53,966 nt of DNA from assembly GCA_902826835.1 (NCBI GenBank), contig CADEGH010000033.1, positions 1 to 53,966 of the forward strand. The letters are read 5' to 3'. This DNA comes from an uncultured bacterium. GTDB taxonomy: Bacteria; Planctomycetota; GCA-002687715. Shown in pieces: positions 16,624 to 27,174 of this stretch (position 1 is the stretch's first letter; each line of letters starts with the position of its first letter). The notes below the pieces were generated by a model, which saw only the letters and a program-made list of their open reading frames with translations, did no database searches and was not told the DNA's origin. Made by a program: the position numbers and the translations under genes.

Positions 16624-17523
16624 TCACCTCGTTTGGGCCCGCTGGGCCAGGTAAGTGGAGAGGGCGACGTCGAGCGGCTTGGCGGTGTTCAGGACGACGA
16701 AGTCCATTCGGCCGCCCAAGCAGGCGGAGCGCACGCGGGTCTGGAAGGCTGTCAGCTCGGCGAGATAAGCCTCTCGCAAGCTGCGCGGATCGGCGAGCAC
16801 CCGATCCTCCACCTCGAGCCCTTCGAAGCGGGTCATGCGTTCGTAGGGGAAGTCGATCTCGGCTTCGTCCAGGACCTGGAACACGATGACGTCGTGACCG
16901 CGGCTCGCCATGCGCTGCAGGCCGCGGAGCATCGGCTCCTCGACGTCGAAGAGATCGCTCAAGATCACCACCAAGCTGCGCTGGCGCAGGCGGTCGGCGA
17001 TCTCTTGGAAGATCGGGCCGAGCTCCCCTTCACCCGAGGGGGTGAAGTCGGAGAGCGATTTCAGCAGGTTGCGGAAGTGGGATCCGCTCGTCCCCGGGGG
17101 CAGGAAGGTGCGCACGCCCTTGCCGAAGCCGATGAGGGCCCCACCGTCACGCTGCTTTTGGACGAGGTAGAGGATCGCCGCGGCCACGTACTTCGCGTAC
17201 TCGATTTTCGGGATGCGCCCGGGCGACGCGAAGCTCATCGAGTTCGAGCAGTCGACCGCGAGGTAGGCCTTGAGGTTCGTTTCCTCTTCGTACTGCTTGA
17301 TGTAGTAGCGGTCGCTCTTCCCGAAGACCTTCCAGTCGATCTTGCGGATGTCGTCGCCGGGCACGTACTCGCGGTGTTCGGCGAACTCGACCGACGAGCC
17401 TTTGTAGGGCGACGCGTGCAGGCCGCTCATGAAGCCCTCGACGATGAGTCGGGCCTTCACCTCGAGCCCGCCGACCTTGTTGAGGGTCTGCGGGTCCAGG
17501 TACTTCGAATAGTCTTCGGCCAC
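16624..17523 (-). CDS. DUF58 domain protein
   Basis: A 299-residue protein with the DUF58 signature HREYVPGDDIRKIDW (about residues 50-64) followed by a VWA-like fold (LAVDCSNSMSF, then VVILSDLFDV). No membrane segment is evident, so it is cytosolic. DUF58 proteins almost always follow a MoxR ATPase gene and are regarded as its partner or client adaptor. Here the ATG lies four bases after the moxR stop, and the stop overlaps the start of the BatA-like gene, so the set is clearly an operon. Confidence 0.9.
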   Translation of the reverse strand: MAEDYSKYLDPQTLNKVGGLEVKARLIVEGFMSGLHASPYKGSSVEFAEHREYVPGDDIRKIDWKVFGKSDRYYIKQYEEETNLKAYLAVDCSNSMSFASPGRIPKIEYAKYVAAAILYLVQKQRDGGALIGFGKGVRTFLPPGTSGSHFRNLLKSLSDFTPSGEGELGPIFQEIADRLRQRSLVVILSDLFDVEEPMLRGLQRMASRGHDVIVFQVLDEAEIDFPYERMTRFEGLEVEDRVLADPRSLREAYLAELTAFQTRVRSACLGGRMDFVVLNTAKPLDVALSTYLAQRAQTR

Positions 17524-17527
17524 GCGC

Positions 17528-18541
<1,014 letters not shown>

Positions 18542-18762
18542 CAGTATCTCTTTCCTGGACCCAGGGGCAGGCCCTTCTGTGCCTACGACTGTACCAACCG
18601 GGAGATCCGCACCTCGTGGGGCTGATGGGAGCGCGGATCACCAGATCCGCTCGCCACCGATTCTAGACGCCGACTCACTCCAAAAGCGAAAGTTCAGATC
18701 GAACAGCTTGGCCTGCCGCAGCTGATCCCGGACTGCGCGCCCCGGAGTAAGATCCCGTTCCC

Positions 18763-19713
18763 ATGCGAACCCTCGCGCTCTGGCTCGCCGTGGCCGCAGC
18801 CTTGCGGTCCCAGACTCCGACTTTCGAGCGCTTGGTCCAACCGGTGTCCTGGCTCCCGAAGTTGACCCTGACCGAGGCGCCGCGCCCGGAGGTGTTTGCT
18901 CTCGGTGAAAGCCTCTTCTCCGACCCGATCCTCAGCCGGGATCGCAGCGTTTCCTGTCGCAGTTGCCATCTCCCCGAGCTGGCCTTCACGCACGGAGATC
19001 CGCGACCCCCGGGCATCGGCGGCCGTAAGGCCAAGCTCCATGCGCCCAGCCTCATCAACCGCGCCTACGGCAAGTCCCAGCGCTGGGACGGCAGTGTCTC
19101 GACCCTGGAGGGCTTTGTTCTCCAGCCCATCGAAGATCCGGATGAAATGGGATTCACGGTGGACGAAGCGCTGGCCCGGCTGCAGGAAGACTCGGACTTC
19201 GGACCGCGGTTCGCAAAGGTCTTTGGGCAACCCGCGCAGCGTGACCACTTGGCCTCCGCCCTCGCCACCTTCGTTCGCGGCATCGTGGGCGATGAAACTC
19301 CGTACGACCGGTTCATCCGCGGCGAGGTCGAGGCCCTGACCGTCGAAGAGAAGGGCGGCTTTTGGCTCTTCGAAAGCCGCGCCGGATGCTGGCAGTGCCA
19401 CACCGCCCCGCTCTTCACGGACGAAGGATTCCATAACACCGGCGTGGGGGCCAAAGACAACCTTCCGAAGGCGGGTCGTTTCGCATTCACCAAGGACCCG
19501 GCAGACCAAGGCCGCTTCAAAACCCCGACGCTGCGCGGGATCTCCCGCTCCGCCCCGTTCATGCACGACGGCAACCTCGCCACCCTCTCCGACGTCATCG
19601 AGTTCTACGACCGCGGCGGACACCCCAATTCCGCACTCGATCCGAAACTGAAACCCCTCTCCCTCGACCCCGCCGAAAAATCCCGCCTCCTCGCCTTCCT
19701 GAAAACGCTGTGA
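18763..19713 (+). CDS. Secreted di-haem cytochrome c peroxidase-like protein
   Basis: A 316-residue protein with a signal peptide (LALWLAVAAALRSQ) and two c-type haem sites, CRSCH (about residues 66-70) and CWQCH (about 211-215). These are arranged as in the cytochrome c peroxidase/MauG family, with the family phrases RSVSCRSCHLPELAFTHG, GRFKTPTLRGISRSAPFMHD and GGHPN. It is expected to sit in the periplasm, taking electrons from a c-type cytochrome to reduce peroxide, or to oxidise another substrate if MauG-like. It is transcribed divergently from the moxR operon across a 220-bp gap. No partner gene is adjacent. Confidence 0.88.
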   Translation: MRTLALWLAVAAALRSQTPTFERLVQPVSWLPKLTLTEAPRPEVFALGESLFSDPILSRDRSVSCRSCHLPELAFTHGDPRPPGIGGRKAKLHAPSLINRAYGKSQRWDGSVSTLEGFVLQPIEDPDEMGFTVDEALARLQEDSDFGPRFAKVFGQPAQRDHLASALATFVRGIVGDETPYDRFIRGEVEALTVEEKGGFWLFESRAGCWQCHTAPLFTDEGFHNTGVGAKDNLPKAGRFAFTKDPADQGRFKTPTLRGISRSAPFMHDGNLATLSDVIEFYDRGGHPNSALDPKLKPLSLDPAEKSRLLAFLKTL

Positions 19714-19838
19714 CACGGCCGTCCACTCTCTGGCCATGGCCAAGGGTGATTTGGGAGCCAATATGCGGGCGAATTCAGTATTGCGCGGGCCACAGCGCCA
19801 AGGACCAATTGTGTGTGCGTCTCCGGCACCGCGACCAT

Positions 19839-20303
19839 TTACCACCGGTGGTAGGCAGGGTGGCCGGGCTTTACGGCGACGAAGAGGCCGCGGAAGGTGT
19901 CGCAGATCTTGCCACCAGCCGTGAGGGTGCCTTCGACGGTGGCGCGGTCGTCTTGGCTCTCCACGACGCGGGCGCGGAGGATAATTGGGTCCTTGCTCGG
20001 CGTGGGACGTCGGAGGGTGACTGAATATTCGGCGGTGACGGTGCAGGGAGGGGTGTCGGCGCCGGACTGCTTCATGAGGAACCAGGCGGCCGTCCAATTG
20101 CAGTGGCAGTCGAGGACGGCCCCGATGATGCCGCCGTTCAGCACTCCCGGGAACGCTTCGTGGTGGGGCGCCGGTTGCCAGGTGCACACCACCTCCTCCC
20201 CTTCGGGGAACGACCGGACGCGCAGCCCGTACGGATTGGCGGGTCCGCAGCCGAAACAGCCGTTGTGGGGCGCGTAGGTCTCCTGGAGTGAAAGCGCAGT
20301 CAT
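19839..20303 (-). CDS. PaaI-type hotdog thioesterase
   Basis: A 154-residue hotdog-fold protein, beginning MTALSLQETYAPHNGCFGCG and containing the family opening GCFGCGPANPYGLRVR and the active-site stretch PGVLNGGIIGAVLDCHCNW. Such proteins hydrolyse acyl-CoA thioesters; the substrate cannot be told from sequence. ATG at 20301-20303 was chosen because the family start falls a few residues later and upstream sequence is non-conserved. It faces the beta-CASP gene divergently across about 70 bases and is convergent with the peroxidase gene. Confidence 0.82.
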   Translation of the reverse strand: MTALSLQETYAPHNGCFGCGPANPYGLRVRSFPEGEEVVCTWQPAPHHEAFPGVLNGGIIGAVLDCHCNWTAAWFLMKQSGADTPPCTVTAEYSVTLRRPTPSKDPIILRARVVESQDDRATVEGTLTAGGKICDTFRGLFVAVKPGHPAYHRW

Positions 20304-20375
20304 GCGGAGATCGTAGCGCCGACGGCACGGAACCGGGAGCCACCGATCCCGAGGAGGCCCCGCTATGATGCCCCC

Positions 20376-21773
20376 ATGCGAATCCGATTCTTGGGCGCGG
20401 CGCGTGGGGTCACCGGATCGATGCACCTGATCGAGGCGGCCGGTAAGCGGTTCCTGCTCGACTGCGGCCTGTTTCAGGGGCGTCGCGAGGAAGCGGCCGA
20501 GAAGAACCGATCCTTGGCGGTGCGGGGAGCCGACCTCGACTTCGTGATTCTCTCCCATGCCCACATTGATCACGCCGGCAATCTGCCGACGATGTGCAAG
20601 TCGGGGTTCCGGGGGCGGGTCCATGCGACCCACGCCACCGCGGACTTGTCGGACGTGATGCTGCAAGACTCCGCCCAGATTCAGGAACGTGACGTGGAGT
20701 TTCTGCGCAAGCGCGGCCGCGCGACGGTCGAGCCGCTCTACACGGCGCACGAGGCGGCCGAAATCACTCGCCGCTTCGTGACCCACGACTACAACCAATG
20801 GGTCGACCTCGCCCCCGGCCTCAAACTCCAATTTCGGGACGCCGGCCACATCATGGGCTCCGCGAGCGTGAATCTCGAGATCCGCGAGCCGGGCCGCGAG
20901 ACGGTGCGACTCACCTTCACCGGAGATCTGGGTCGGCCGAAGATGCCGATCCTCCGGGATCCGGCCCCGCTCGCCCCGGCCGAGATCGTGCTCACCGAGT
21001 GCACCTACGGAAATCGGGTCCACGGCGAGCCGGGCGAAGAAGCCGGGCGACAGATGAAGGCGTCTCTCGCGCTAGCCGTGAAGACCGCGCTCAAGCAAGG
21101 TGGCAAGCTCATCATCCCCGCGTTCAGCGTAGGCCGCACCCAGAACATCCTCTACTACTTGAACGAGCTCATGGAGGAGGGCGCCTTTCCCAAGGTGAAG
21201 GTGTTTGTCGACAGCCCGATGTCGGTTGCGGCCACCGAAGTTCTCCAACGCCACCCCGAGTGTTTCGACGCGGAGATGCACGCCAAACTCCAGCGCGCGA
21301 GCGATCCTCTGATCGCCTCTCACATCGAAATGGCGCGGACCGTCGAAGAGTCCAAGCGCATCAATCGGATCGGGGGTACTGCCGTCATCATCGCCGCCTC
21401 GGGCATGTGCGAGTTCGGCCGGATCCTGCACCACTTAGCCAATCATCTGGACGATCCTCGAACCGTGGTGGGATTTGTCGGCTATCAGGCCGAGCACACG
21501 CTCGGCCGCCGCATCGTCGAAGGCTCGCGCAGCGTTCGCATCTACGGTGAAGACGTGCCGGTCCGCGCCAAAATCGTGAAGCTCAACGGATTCAGCGCCC
21601 ACGCGGACAAGGAAGAACTCCTGTTCGCACTCCGGCCCCTGAAGCCCGACCTTCAGCACACCGTGCTGATTCACGGCGAAACCGACCAGTCACTCCCATT
21701 TGCCGCGACCTTGCAACTCGAAGGCTTCCGCGGCGTCACCGTTCCCGCCGAGGGGGACGAGCTGCGGATTTGA
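20376..21773 (+). CDS. Beta-CASP metallo-beta-lactamase, RNase-like
   Basis: A 465-residue protein with the zinc-binding HxHxDH motif in ILSHAHIDHAGNLP (residues 59-70), further ligands in FRDAGHIMGSA and FTGDLG, a beta-CASP region (IPAFSVGRTQNILYYLNEL, AASGMCEFGRILHHL), and the closing RNA-specificity domain (KLNGFSAHADKEELL, TVLIHGE). This is the architecture of the CPSF73-like/YSH1 group and of bacterial MBL-fold exonucleases, so it probably cleaves or trims RNA in the cytoplasm. The ATG at 20376 agrees with the family start MRIRFLGAARGVTGS. Confidence 0.88.
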   Translation: MRIRFLGAARGVTGSMHLIEAAGKRFLLDCGLFQGRREEAAEKNRSLAVRGADLDFVILSHAHIDHAGNLPTMCKSGFRGRVHATHATADLSDVMLQDSAQIQERDVEFLRKRGRATVEPLYTAHEAAEITRRFVTHDYNQWVDLAPGLKLQFRDAGHIMGSASVNLEIREPGRETVRLTFTGDLGRPKMPILRDPAPLAPAEIVLTECTYGNRVHGEPGEEAGRQMKASLALAVKTALKQGGKLIIPAFSVGRTQNILYYLNELMEEGAFPKVKVFVDSPMSVAATEVLQRHPECFDAEMHAKLQRASDPLIASHIEMARTVEESKRINRIGGTAVIIAASGMCEFGRILHHLANHLDDPRTVVGFVGYQAEHTLGRRIVEGSRSVRIYGEDVPVRAKIVKLNGFSAHADKEELLFALRPLKPDLQHTVLIHGETDQSLPFAATLQLEGFRGVTVPAEGDELRI

Positions 21774-21806
21774 CCGGGCGCACGGACCCCTGTGGGTCTG
21801 CGACTC

Positions 21807-24215
21807 TCAATCCGAGGAGCGCGAGCGCCGGGCGATTTCCGCGAAGCGCTTCAGGGTCGCGTCGCACTGGTTGAGGACCTCCTCCGGCGATTGCTCCGAG
21901 AGCAGCGCGACCGCCTGCCGCCAGTGGTGGAGGCCCCAGACGAAAAACTTGCCGGCCAGGACGGCATCGGCCATCTCTGCGTCGAGCTGCAAGTCGTCGA
22001 TGTTGGTGGCGGGGATGACCACTCCTTGGCGGCCGGTCAAACCCCGGGCGCGGCAAACCCGGAAGAAGCCCTGGGCCTTCTCGGTGACCCCACCGACCGG
22101 CTGGATGTCGCCGAATTGATTGAGCGACCCGGTCACCGCGATGTCCTGACGCAAAGGGATGCGAGCCAGGCTGGAGAGCAAGACCAGGAGTTCCGCCAAG
22201 GAAGCGGAGTCTCCGTCGATCACCCCGTAGGACTGTTCGAACGCCAAGTGAGCGAGGAGGCTCAGGGGCTTGTCTTGCGCAAAAGTGGCGCCGAGAAATC
22301 CGCTGAGGATGAGCACGCCTTTGTCGTGCACGCTGCCCGACAACCGGGATTCGCGCTCGATGCTGACGAGGTCGCCCCGCCCGACCGCGGTAGTGGCGGT
22401 GATGCGCAAGGGAAGGCCGAAGCTCGTGTCGCTCAAGTCGTAGAAACCGAGTCCGTTGATCTGCCCGACCCGCCAACCGTCCACTTCAATCAGAATGGTG
22501 CCGGACCGGATGTCGGCGAGAAGATGGCGCTCGGCCAGGCCGTGTCGCCGCCGCCGAGCTTCGAGCGCGGAGCGAACGTCGTTGCCGGTGACAAACCCCG
22601 ACTCCCGCGAGCTCGCGAGGTGGGAGGCTTCCCGCAGGATGTCGGCGATCTCGGAGAAGCTCGTGGAGAGGTGACGGCGGTCTCCGGCGAGTCGCACCCC
22701 TTCGTCCACCACGACCTCGAGGGCGGCGCGATCGAAGGTCGGCAAGCTTTCGTCCTCGATGATGCGGCGAACCGCCGCCAGAAACGCGCGCGTATTGGTG
22801 CCGTCGCGCTCCATCACCTCGTCGAACTCGACTTTGACTTTGAAAATCCGCGCAAAGTCCGGGTCGTTGGTCAACAGACCCGAGTAGATGGACGGTTCGC
22901 CCACAAAAATCAGCTTGACCTGCAAGGGAATCGGCTCGGGCTTCAGCGTGGCGGACGGCCCGGGGGCTTCGTCGCGGGGAGCAATTTCGAGCAGCCCGCG
23001 TCGCAAGGTGCGCTTCAGGTGCTCGTAGACCTTCGGTTCACCGAGCACATCGCGCGCGGACAGCACGATGAAACCACCATTGGCCCGGATCAGGCCTCCC
23101 GCTTTGATGTCCATGAAGGTGCTGTTCGGGGGCTCGCCCGAAGCGTCGATGGCACCGAAGATGTTGCGCCAGGTGGGGAAGTGCTCCTCGACGAAGGGAC
23201 AGGGGCCGAGTTCGGGATCGTGGGCGCCGGGCTCGACCAAGACATTCACGCGCAGAAGATCCAGGAACGCATCCAAATTTTGGGCCGCCAGGCTTGGTTG
23301 CCCGGCCGGAAGTTCGGGCGGATCGCGGAACAACTCGAGGTGCGTTGACAACTCCGTCGTGGCGTGATCGAGCCAACGATTGAGATTCGGACAGCGCGTG
23401 CCGTGTGCCTCCGAGATCGGAGCGGTCAAGGAGCGGATGGCCTTGGCGACGCGACGACCGTCCGCGGCTTGCCCCAGCCGACGGTACAGAGAGGCAATCT
23501 GGCGTTGGCGGGCGATCACGACCGCCAAGTCGTCCTGAAGGCCGCGTTGGCGCCGCTCCAGACGTTGCAGATCCTCCGGGGAAACGCCCAAGGTCTCCGC
23601 TTGGGTCTGGAGATCCTCGAAACTGCGGGGCTCCCCGGCCACCATCGGCAGCAGCGCGAGGGATTGGCCTTCTCCGCTCGGATCCTGGGTGCGAACGAGG
23701 GCAAACTCGGCTTGTTTGGCCCGCTCGTCCATCCGGGCGAAGAGCCGCTCGATCTCCCGGCCGAAACGGGCTTGCAGGCGGCGACCTCCGCGGGTCAACG
23801 CCTCGCCGTCGAGCAACGAGGGCACCAGCTCTTTCAGACCAGTGCGCAAGATCTCCGACGCGGTGACGATGGCCGCACTCGTGCCCGGTGGCACTTCGAG
23901 AAGCAGGGGTTCGTTGGGCTTCTTGAAGTCGTGGACATACAAGAGAGCCCGACGGATTGGGCAAGTGGGGGAGACCCGCTCGATCATCTCTCGAATGGCC
24001 GCGAACCTCCCGGTCCCGGCATTCCCGGTGACAAACACGTTGAATCCGGGAGCGCGAAGCGCCAAGCCGGTGGTGAGCGATTCCAGGGCTTGGGGCTGGC
24101 CGACGATGCTCGTCGAGGGGGACAGGTCGTCACTCGTGGAGATGCCGAGGGCGCTCAGGTCGGCTTCGAACCGCACCTCTGATCGCGACAGCGGCCGGGG
24201 TATTTCATCCGTCAT
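21807..24215 (-). CDS. Lon-like ATP-dependent protease with AAA domain
   Basis: About 802 residues from ATG 24215; an ATG 13 codons upstream is less likely because it would overlap the dapF control region. The N-terminal ATP site reads GNAGTGRFAA, with Arg at the usual Walker Lys, as I recall for this LonB-like putative-protease group. The segment GGFIVLSARDVLGEP and FVGEPSIYSGLL resemble AAA core motifs. The C-terminal S16 protease domain has the catalytic Ser in YGVIDGDSASLAELL and the Lys in GGVTEKAQGFFRVCRARG. It is a cytoplasmic quality-control protease by family. It is divergent from dapF across about 56 bases. Confidence 0.85.
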   Translation of the reverse strand: MTDEIPRPLSRSEVRFEADLSALGISTSDDLSPSTSIVGQPQALESLTTGLALRAPGFNVFVTGNAGTGRFAAIREMIERVSPTCPIRRALLYVHDFKKPNEPLLLEVPPGTSAAIVTASEILRTGLKELVPSLLDGEALTRGGRRLQARFGREIERLFARMDERAKQAEFALVRTQDPSGEGQSLALLPMVAGEPRSFEDLQTQAETLGVSPEDLQRLERRQRGLQDDLAVVIARQRQIASLYRRLGQAADGRRVAKAIRSLTAPISEAHGTRCPNLNRWLDHATTELSTHLELFRDPPELPAGQPSLAAQNLDAFLDLLRVNVLVEPGAHDPELGPCPFVEEHFPTWRNIFGAIDASGEPPNSTFMDIKAGGLIRANGGFIVLSARDVLGEPKVYEHLKRTLRRGLLEIAPRDEAPGPSATLKPEPIPLQVKLIFVGEPSIYSGLLTNDPDFARIFKVKVEFDEVMERDGTNTRAFLAAVRRIIEDESLPTFDRAALEVVVDEGVRLAGDRRHLSTSFSEIADILREASHLASSRESGFVTGNDVRSALEARRRRHGLAERHLLADIRSGTILIEVDGWRVGQINGLGFYDLSDTSFGLPLRITATTAVGRGDLVSIERESRLSGSVHDKGVLILSGFLGATFAQDKPLSLLAHLAFEQSYGVIDGDSASLAELLVLLSSLARIPLRQDIAVTGSLNQFGDIQPVGGVTEKAQGFFRVCRARGLTGRQGVVIPATNIDDLQLDAEMADAVLAGKFFVWGLHHWRQAVALLSEQSPEEVLNQCDATLKRFAEIARRSRSSD

Positions 24216-24271
24216 GCCGCGTAAGGTAGCCGCTCGCGGAAGCCCCTTCGCCACGATTGCTAAGTTCCCGG

Positions 24272-25117
24272 ATGCCGTTTCGGTTTCACAAGTACGAGGG
24301 CGCTGGCAACGACTTTGTGATCGTGGAGTGTTCTAACTCGGACGAATTTTCGCGGTTGACGGTTCTGGGGCGTGCCATCTGTGACCGGCACTTCGGCGTG
24401 GGCGCGGACGGCCTGGTCCTTCTCGAAGACGACCTCCAAGCCGACGCACGAATGGCCATCTTCAACGCCGACGGCTCCCGCGCGGACATGTGTGGCAATG
24501 CGCTCCGGTGTGTGGGCAAACACCTGCTCGATGGTCGTCGATCCTCCGCGTCACGTGTGGTCATCAAGACCGATCAGGGGCCGAGGTTCGTGGATCGGGC
24601 ATCGTCCGCGCGAATGCCCGGCGGCCTTCGGACCGAGATCGGCAAGCCCCGTTTCGAGCGCGCGGAAGTCCCGATGACCGGGCCTTCCGGACCGGTCATT
24701 GAAGAGGAGCTGACCGTCCTGGAAACCCCGGTCAAAATCACCGCGCTCTTCCTCGGCAATCCTCACGTCGTGCTGTTCCGGCCAGCCTTGGACGCGCGCG
24801 AGGTGCGGGAACTCGGGGCGGCGCTCGAGAGCCATCCGCGATTCCCGCGTCGCACCAACGTCAATTTTGTCCGTGTCCGGAACGCCGGAGAGGTCGACCA
24901 ACGCACCTTCGAGCGAGGGGTGGGCGAGACCCTCGCCTGCGGAACGGGGGCGAGTGCGGTGTGTGTCGCGGGAGTGTTGACGGGCCGGCTCGGCCCTGAA
25001 GTGCTCGTCCACCAACCGGGCGGCGACTTGCTGATTCGTTGGCCCGATCGGGATGCCATGGTCGAGGTGACGGGAATCGCGCGTCGTGTCTTTTCGGGAG
25101 AGTGGCCGGAGGCGTAG
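24272..25117 (+). CDS. dapF: Diaminopimelate epimerase
   Basis: A 281-residue protein with the two catalytic Cys of DapF: Cys74 in NADGSRADMCGNALRCV and a second near residue 222 in ETLACGTGASAVCVAG, plus the N-terminal KYEGAGNDFVIVE. It converts LL- to meso-diaminopimelate for lysine and peptidoglycan synthesis, which fits a cell with DAP-type peptidoglycan. ATG 24272 gives the canonical MPFRFHKYEG start; an in-frame ATG at 24257 adds five non-conserved residues. The M48 protease gene follows 38 bases after the stop in the same direction. Confidence 0.95.
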   Translation: MPFRFHKYEGAGNDFVIVECSNSDEFSRLTVLGRAICDRHFGVGADGLVLLEDDLQADARMAIFNADGSRADMCGNALRCVGKHLLDGRRSSASRVVIKTDQGPRFVDRASSARMPGGLRTEIGKPRFERAEVPMTGPSGPVIEEELTVLETPVKITALFLGNPHVVLFRPALDAREVRELGAALESHPRFPRRTNVNFVRVRNAGEVDQRTFERGVGETLACGTGASAVCVAGVLTGRLGPEVLVHQPGGDLLIRWPDRDAMVEVTGIARRVFSGEWPEA

Positions 25118-25155
25118 CGGAAGCTGCGCTTCCCGGGGGCCGTGGGGCCAAAACT

Positions 25156-27144
25156 ATGGAAATCCTCTCGCCCATCGTGGTCGTGCTGCTCGTGCAGTTC
25201 GGAAAGTACCCCTCGGGAATCTGGTGGCAGCCGGACGCTGGGATTTCCCTGGTCGCCGCCCTGGGAGCGCCGATCGCGGCCGCGCTCTTGACCTACGTCG
25301 GAATGCGGGGATGGCGTCGCCGAACCCCTCGCACCGAACGCGTGCGAGAGCCCTTCATCCTGTATGGATTGCACCATGGTTTGTTGGCCGCCCTGCTCTT
25401 GGGGACGGAGTGGGTGGCCACGGTGCAGGATTGGACGCGGGATCTGCCGGGCCTGGTGGACATCGTGGCGCTGCTTCCCTGGTTGGCCATGCGGGTGGCG
25501 CATGGGCAGGTCCTGTGGACTCTGGATCAGGCTGGCGCGCACGGAGGATGGACGCGCCGGCGCGCCGCCGGAGCTCAGCTCCAAGTGACGCTGCTCTCAC
25601 TCGCCCCCATGCTCCTGATCAATGCACTTCGGGAGCTCGTGCTGTGGGTTCCGGCTTGGCGTGGGCTCCTCTCGGCCTACGAACCGCTGACCGCTCTGGG
25701 GTCGGCACTGTTATTGACGCCCTTCTTCTTTGTCGTCTCGCCACTCGTGATCCGGTGGATCCTGCGCGCCAAGCCGCTGCCCGCGGGGGAGACGCGGTCG
25801 AGACTCCTGGAATTATCATCGCGCGTGAAGTTCGGGCCCAGTCAGATTCTTCGCTGGGACACGAACGGCACGATTCCCAACGCATTCTTCATCGGCCTAC
25901 TCCCCGGGCTGCGGTATGTGGTGCTCACCGATGCGATTTTGGAAAGGCTCCGCCCTGCCGATCTCGATGCAGTCTACGCCCACGAAATCGGACACGGGGC
26001 ACGCCGCCATCTCCTCTGCTTTATGGTCGTCGCCACGGCGTTTGGCCTGTGGACGGCAGCGCTCGCGGAGCACGGGCAGAGTTTCTTCCTGAACTTGGCT
26101 TCGGGCTTGGGATTGAGCCCGAAAGAAAGCTCGCTCGTGGCGGAGATTGGTGTCTACGCGAGCCTGGCCCTGATGATCCTCGGGTTCATCCTCGGCGCCT
26201 TCGGCTGGATTTCCCGCCGCTTCGAGACCGAGGCGGATCTCTTCGCGGTCCAGGCCCTGGGCGCACCCGCTCCGATCCAACACGCGCTCGAAGAAATCGG
26301 GCTTCACCTCGGCATACTCCGCCGCAAGGGGGGGCTCCGCCACTTCGGGATCGGTCAGCGGATCGGCCTCATGAATCGCTGGCTCCACGAGCCGGAGTTC
26401 CGCGCGCAATTCAATCGCCTGATGAAGCGCGTGCGGTGGATGATCGTGATCATGTTTGTCCTCGGCGTCGGGGTGAGTGCATTGGGGTGGTCGAAGCACT
26501 GGCAGACCGGGCAGTTACTCACGAGTTTGAATCAGGCCCGCGCTACGCGTTCCCCCGAGGCCCTCGATACCGTATTGGCGAACGCGGCCACCCTCGCTGA
26601 AACCGACGAAGGTTACCGGGTGGTGCACGAGGCTTTGGTCGATTCCGCCCTGGACATGCGGGCGGAATGGGCGCTGGAGTCGGGGGACTACTCGAAGGCC
26701 GTGGAGTTGGCCCGCAAGCTCGGCCGCAGCACCGACGAAGTGGTCCAATTCAACGGCGAGCGCATCAGGCTACTCGTGGAAGTCCTGCGGGGGCGCCCCG
26801 CCCTCGAAACCCTCCGCACCTTGAGCTGGACGCTCGCCCTGTGGCTTCGGGCCTCGCGCTCGTTCGATCGAGAGTCGATCAAAGAGACCTTTTCGGAGCT
26901 CTACCTCGCCGATTTAGCGGCGTCCCGCCGCGAGCAATTCGTGGAAGTGGAGTGGTTCGCGCGCCCTCGCTTCGAGCGTTCGGAGTTGTTGACTCCTCTC
27001 GCGCGGGTTGCCGCCGAGCTCGAGGCCGGCAATGCCGTGAAGACGAGTCTGATCAGTGCCGCCAAGGCGGAAGCCGCATCTTTCCGGCATCGCGGAGCGC
27101 TCTTCGCTCTCGCGTTTCCGGACTTTTCCTTCGAGGGCCGATAG
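25156..27144 (+). CDS. Membrane M48 zinc metalloprotease
   Basis: 662 residues with several N-terminal membrane segments (ILSPIVVVLLVQFG, ISLVAALGAPIAAALLTYVG, VTLLSLAPMLLINAL and others up to about 205). The zinc motif HEIGH follows at about residue 276, in AVYAHEIGHGARRH, with the third ligand Glu in FETEADLFAVQALG (about 356). The C-terminal third after a last membrane segment near 435-450 is helical. The layout resembles the Ste24/HtpX group, which degrades misfolded membrane proteins or cleaves prenylated peptides. ATG 25156 was preferred over an upstream in-frame start inside dapF. Confidence 0.82.
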   Translation: MEILSPIVVVLLVQFGKYPSGIWWQPDAGISLVAALGAPIAAALLTYVGMRGWRRRTPRTERVREPFILYGLHHGLLAALLLGTEWVATVQDWTRDLPGLVDIVALLPWLAMRVAHGQVLWTLDQAGAHGGWTRRRAAGAQLQVTLLSLAPMLLINALRELVLWVPAWRGLLSAYEPLTALGSALLLTPFFFVVSPLVIRWILRAKPLPAGETRSRLLELSSRVKFGPSQILRWDTNGTIPNAFFIGLLPGLRYVVLTDAILERLRPADLDAVYAHEIGHGARRHLLCFMVVATAFGLWTAALAEHGQSFFLNLASGLGLSPKESSLVAEIGVYASLALMILGFILGAFGWISRRFETEADLFAVQALGAPAPIQHALEEIGLHLGILRRKGGLRHFGIGQRIGLMNRWLHEPEFRAQFNRLMKRVRWMIVIMFVLGVGVSALGWSKHWQTGQLLTSLNQARATRSPEALDTVLANAATLAETDEGYRVVHEALVDSALDMRAEWALESGDYSKAVELARKLGRSTDEVVQFNGERIRLLVEVLRGRPALETLRTLSWTLALWLRASRSFDRESIKETFSELYLADLAASRREQFVEVEWFARPRFERSELLTPLARVAAELEAGNAVKTSLISAAKAEAASFRHRGALFALAFPDFSFEGR

Positions 27145-27174
27145 ACCCCCGCCGGGTTCCGTGGCGAGTCCACA

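Noticed and set aside
18694..20343. Minus-strand frame of 549 codons spanning the peroxidase and thioesterase genes
   Set aside because: It is antisense to CRSCH/CWQCH-bearing peroxidase and merely overlaps the thioesterase in another frame.
21792..23348. Plus-strand frame of 518 codons opposite the Lon-like gene
   Set aside because: No motifs; the minus-strand Lon S16 Ser-Lys pair clearly defines the real gene.
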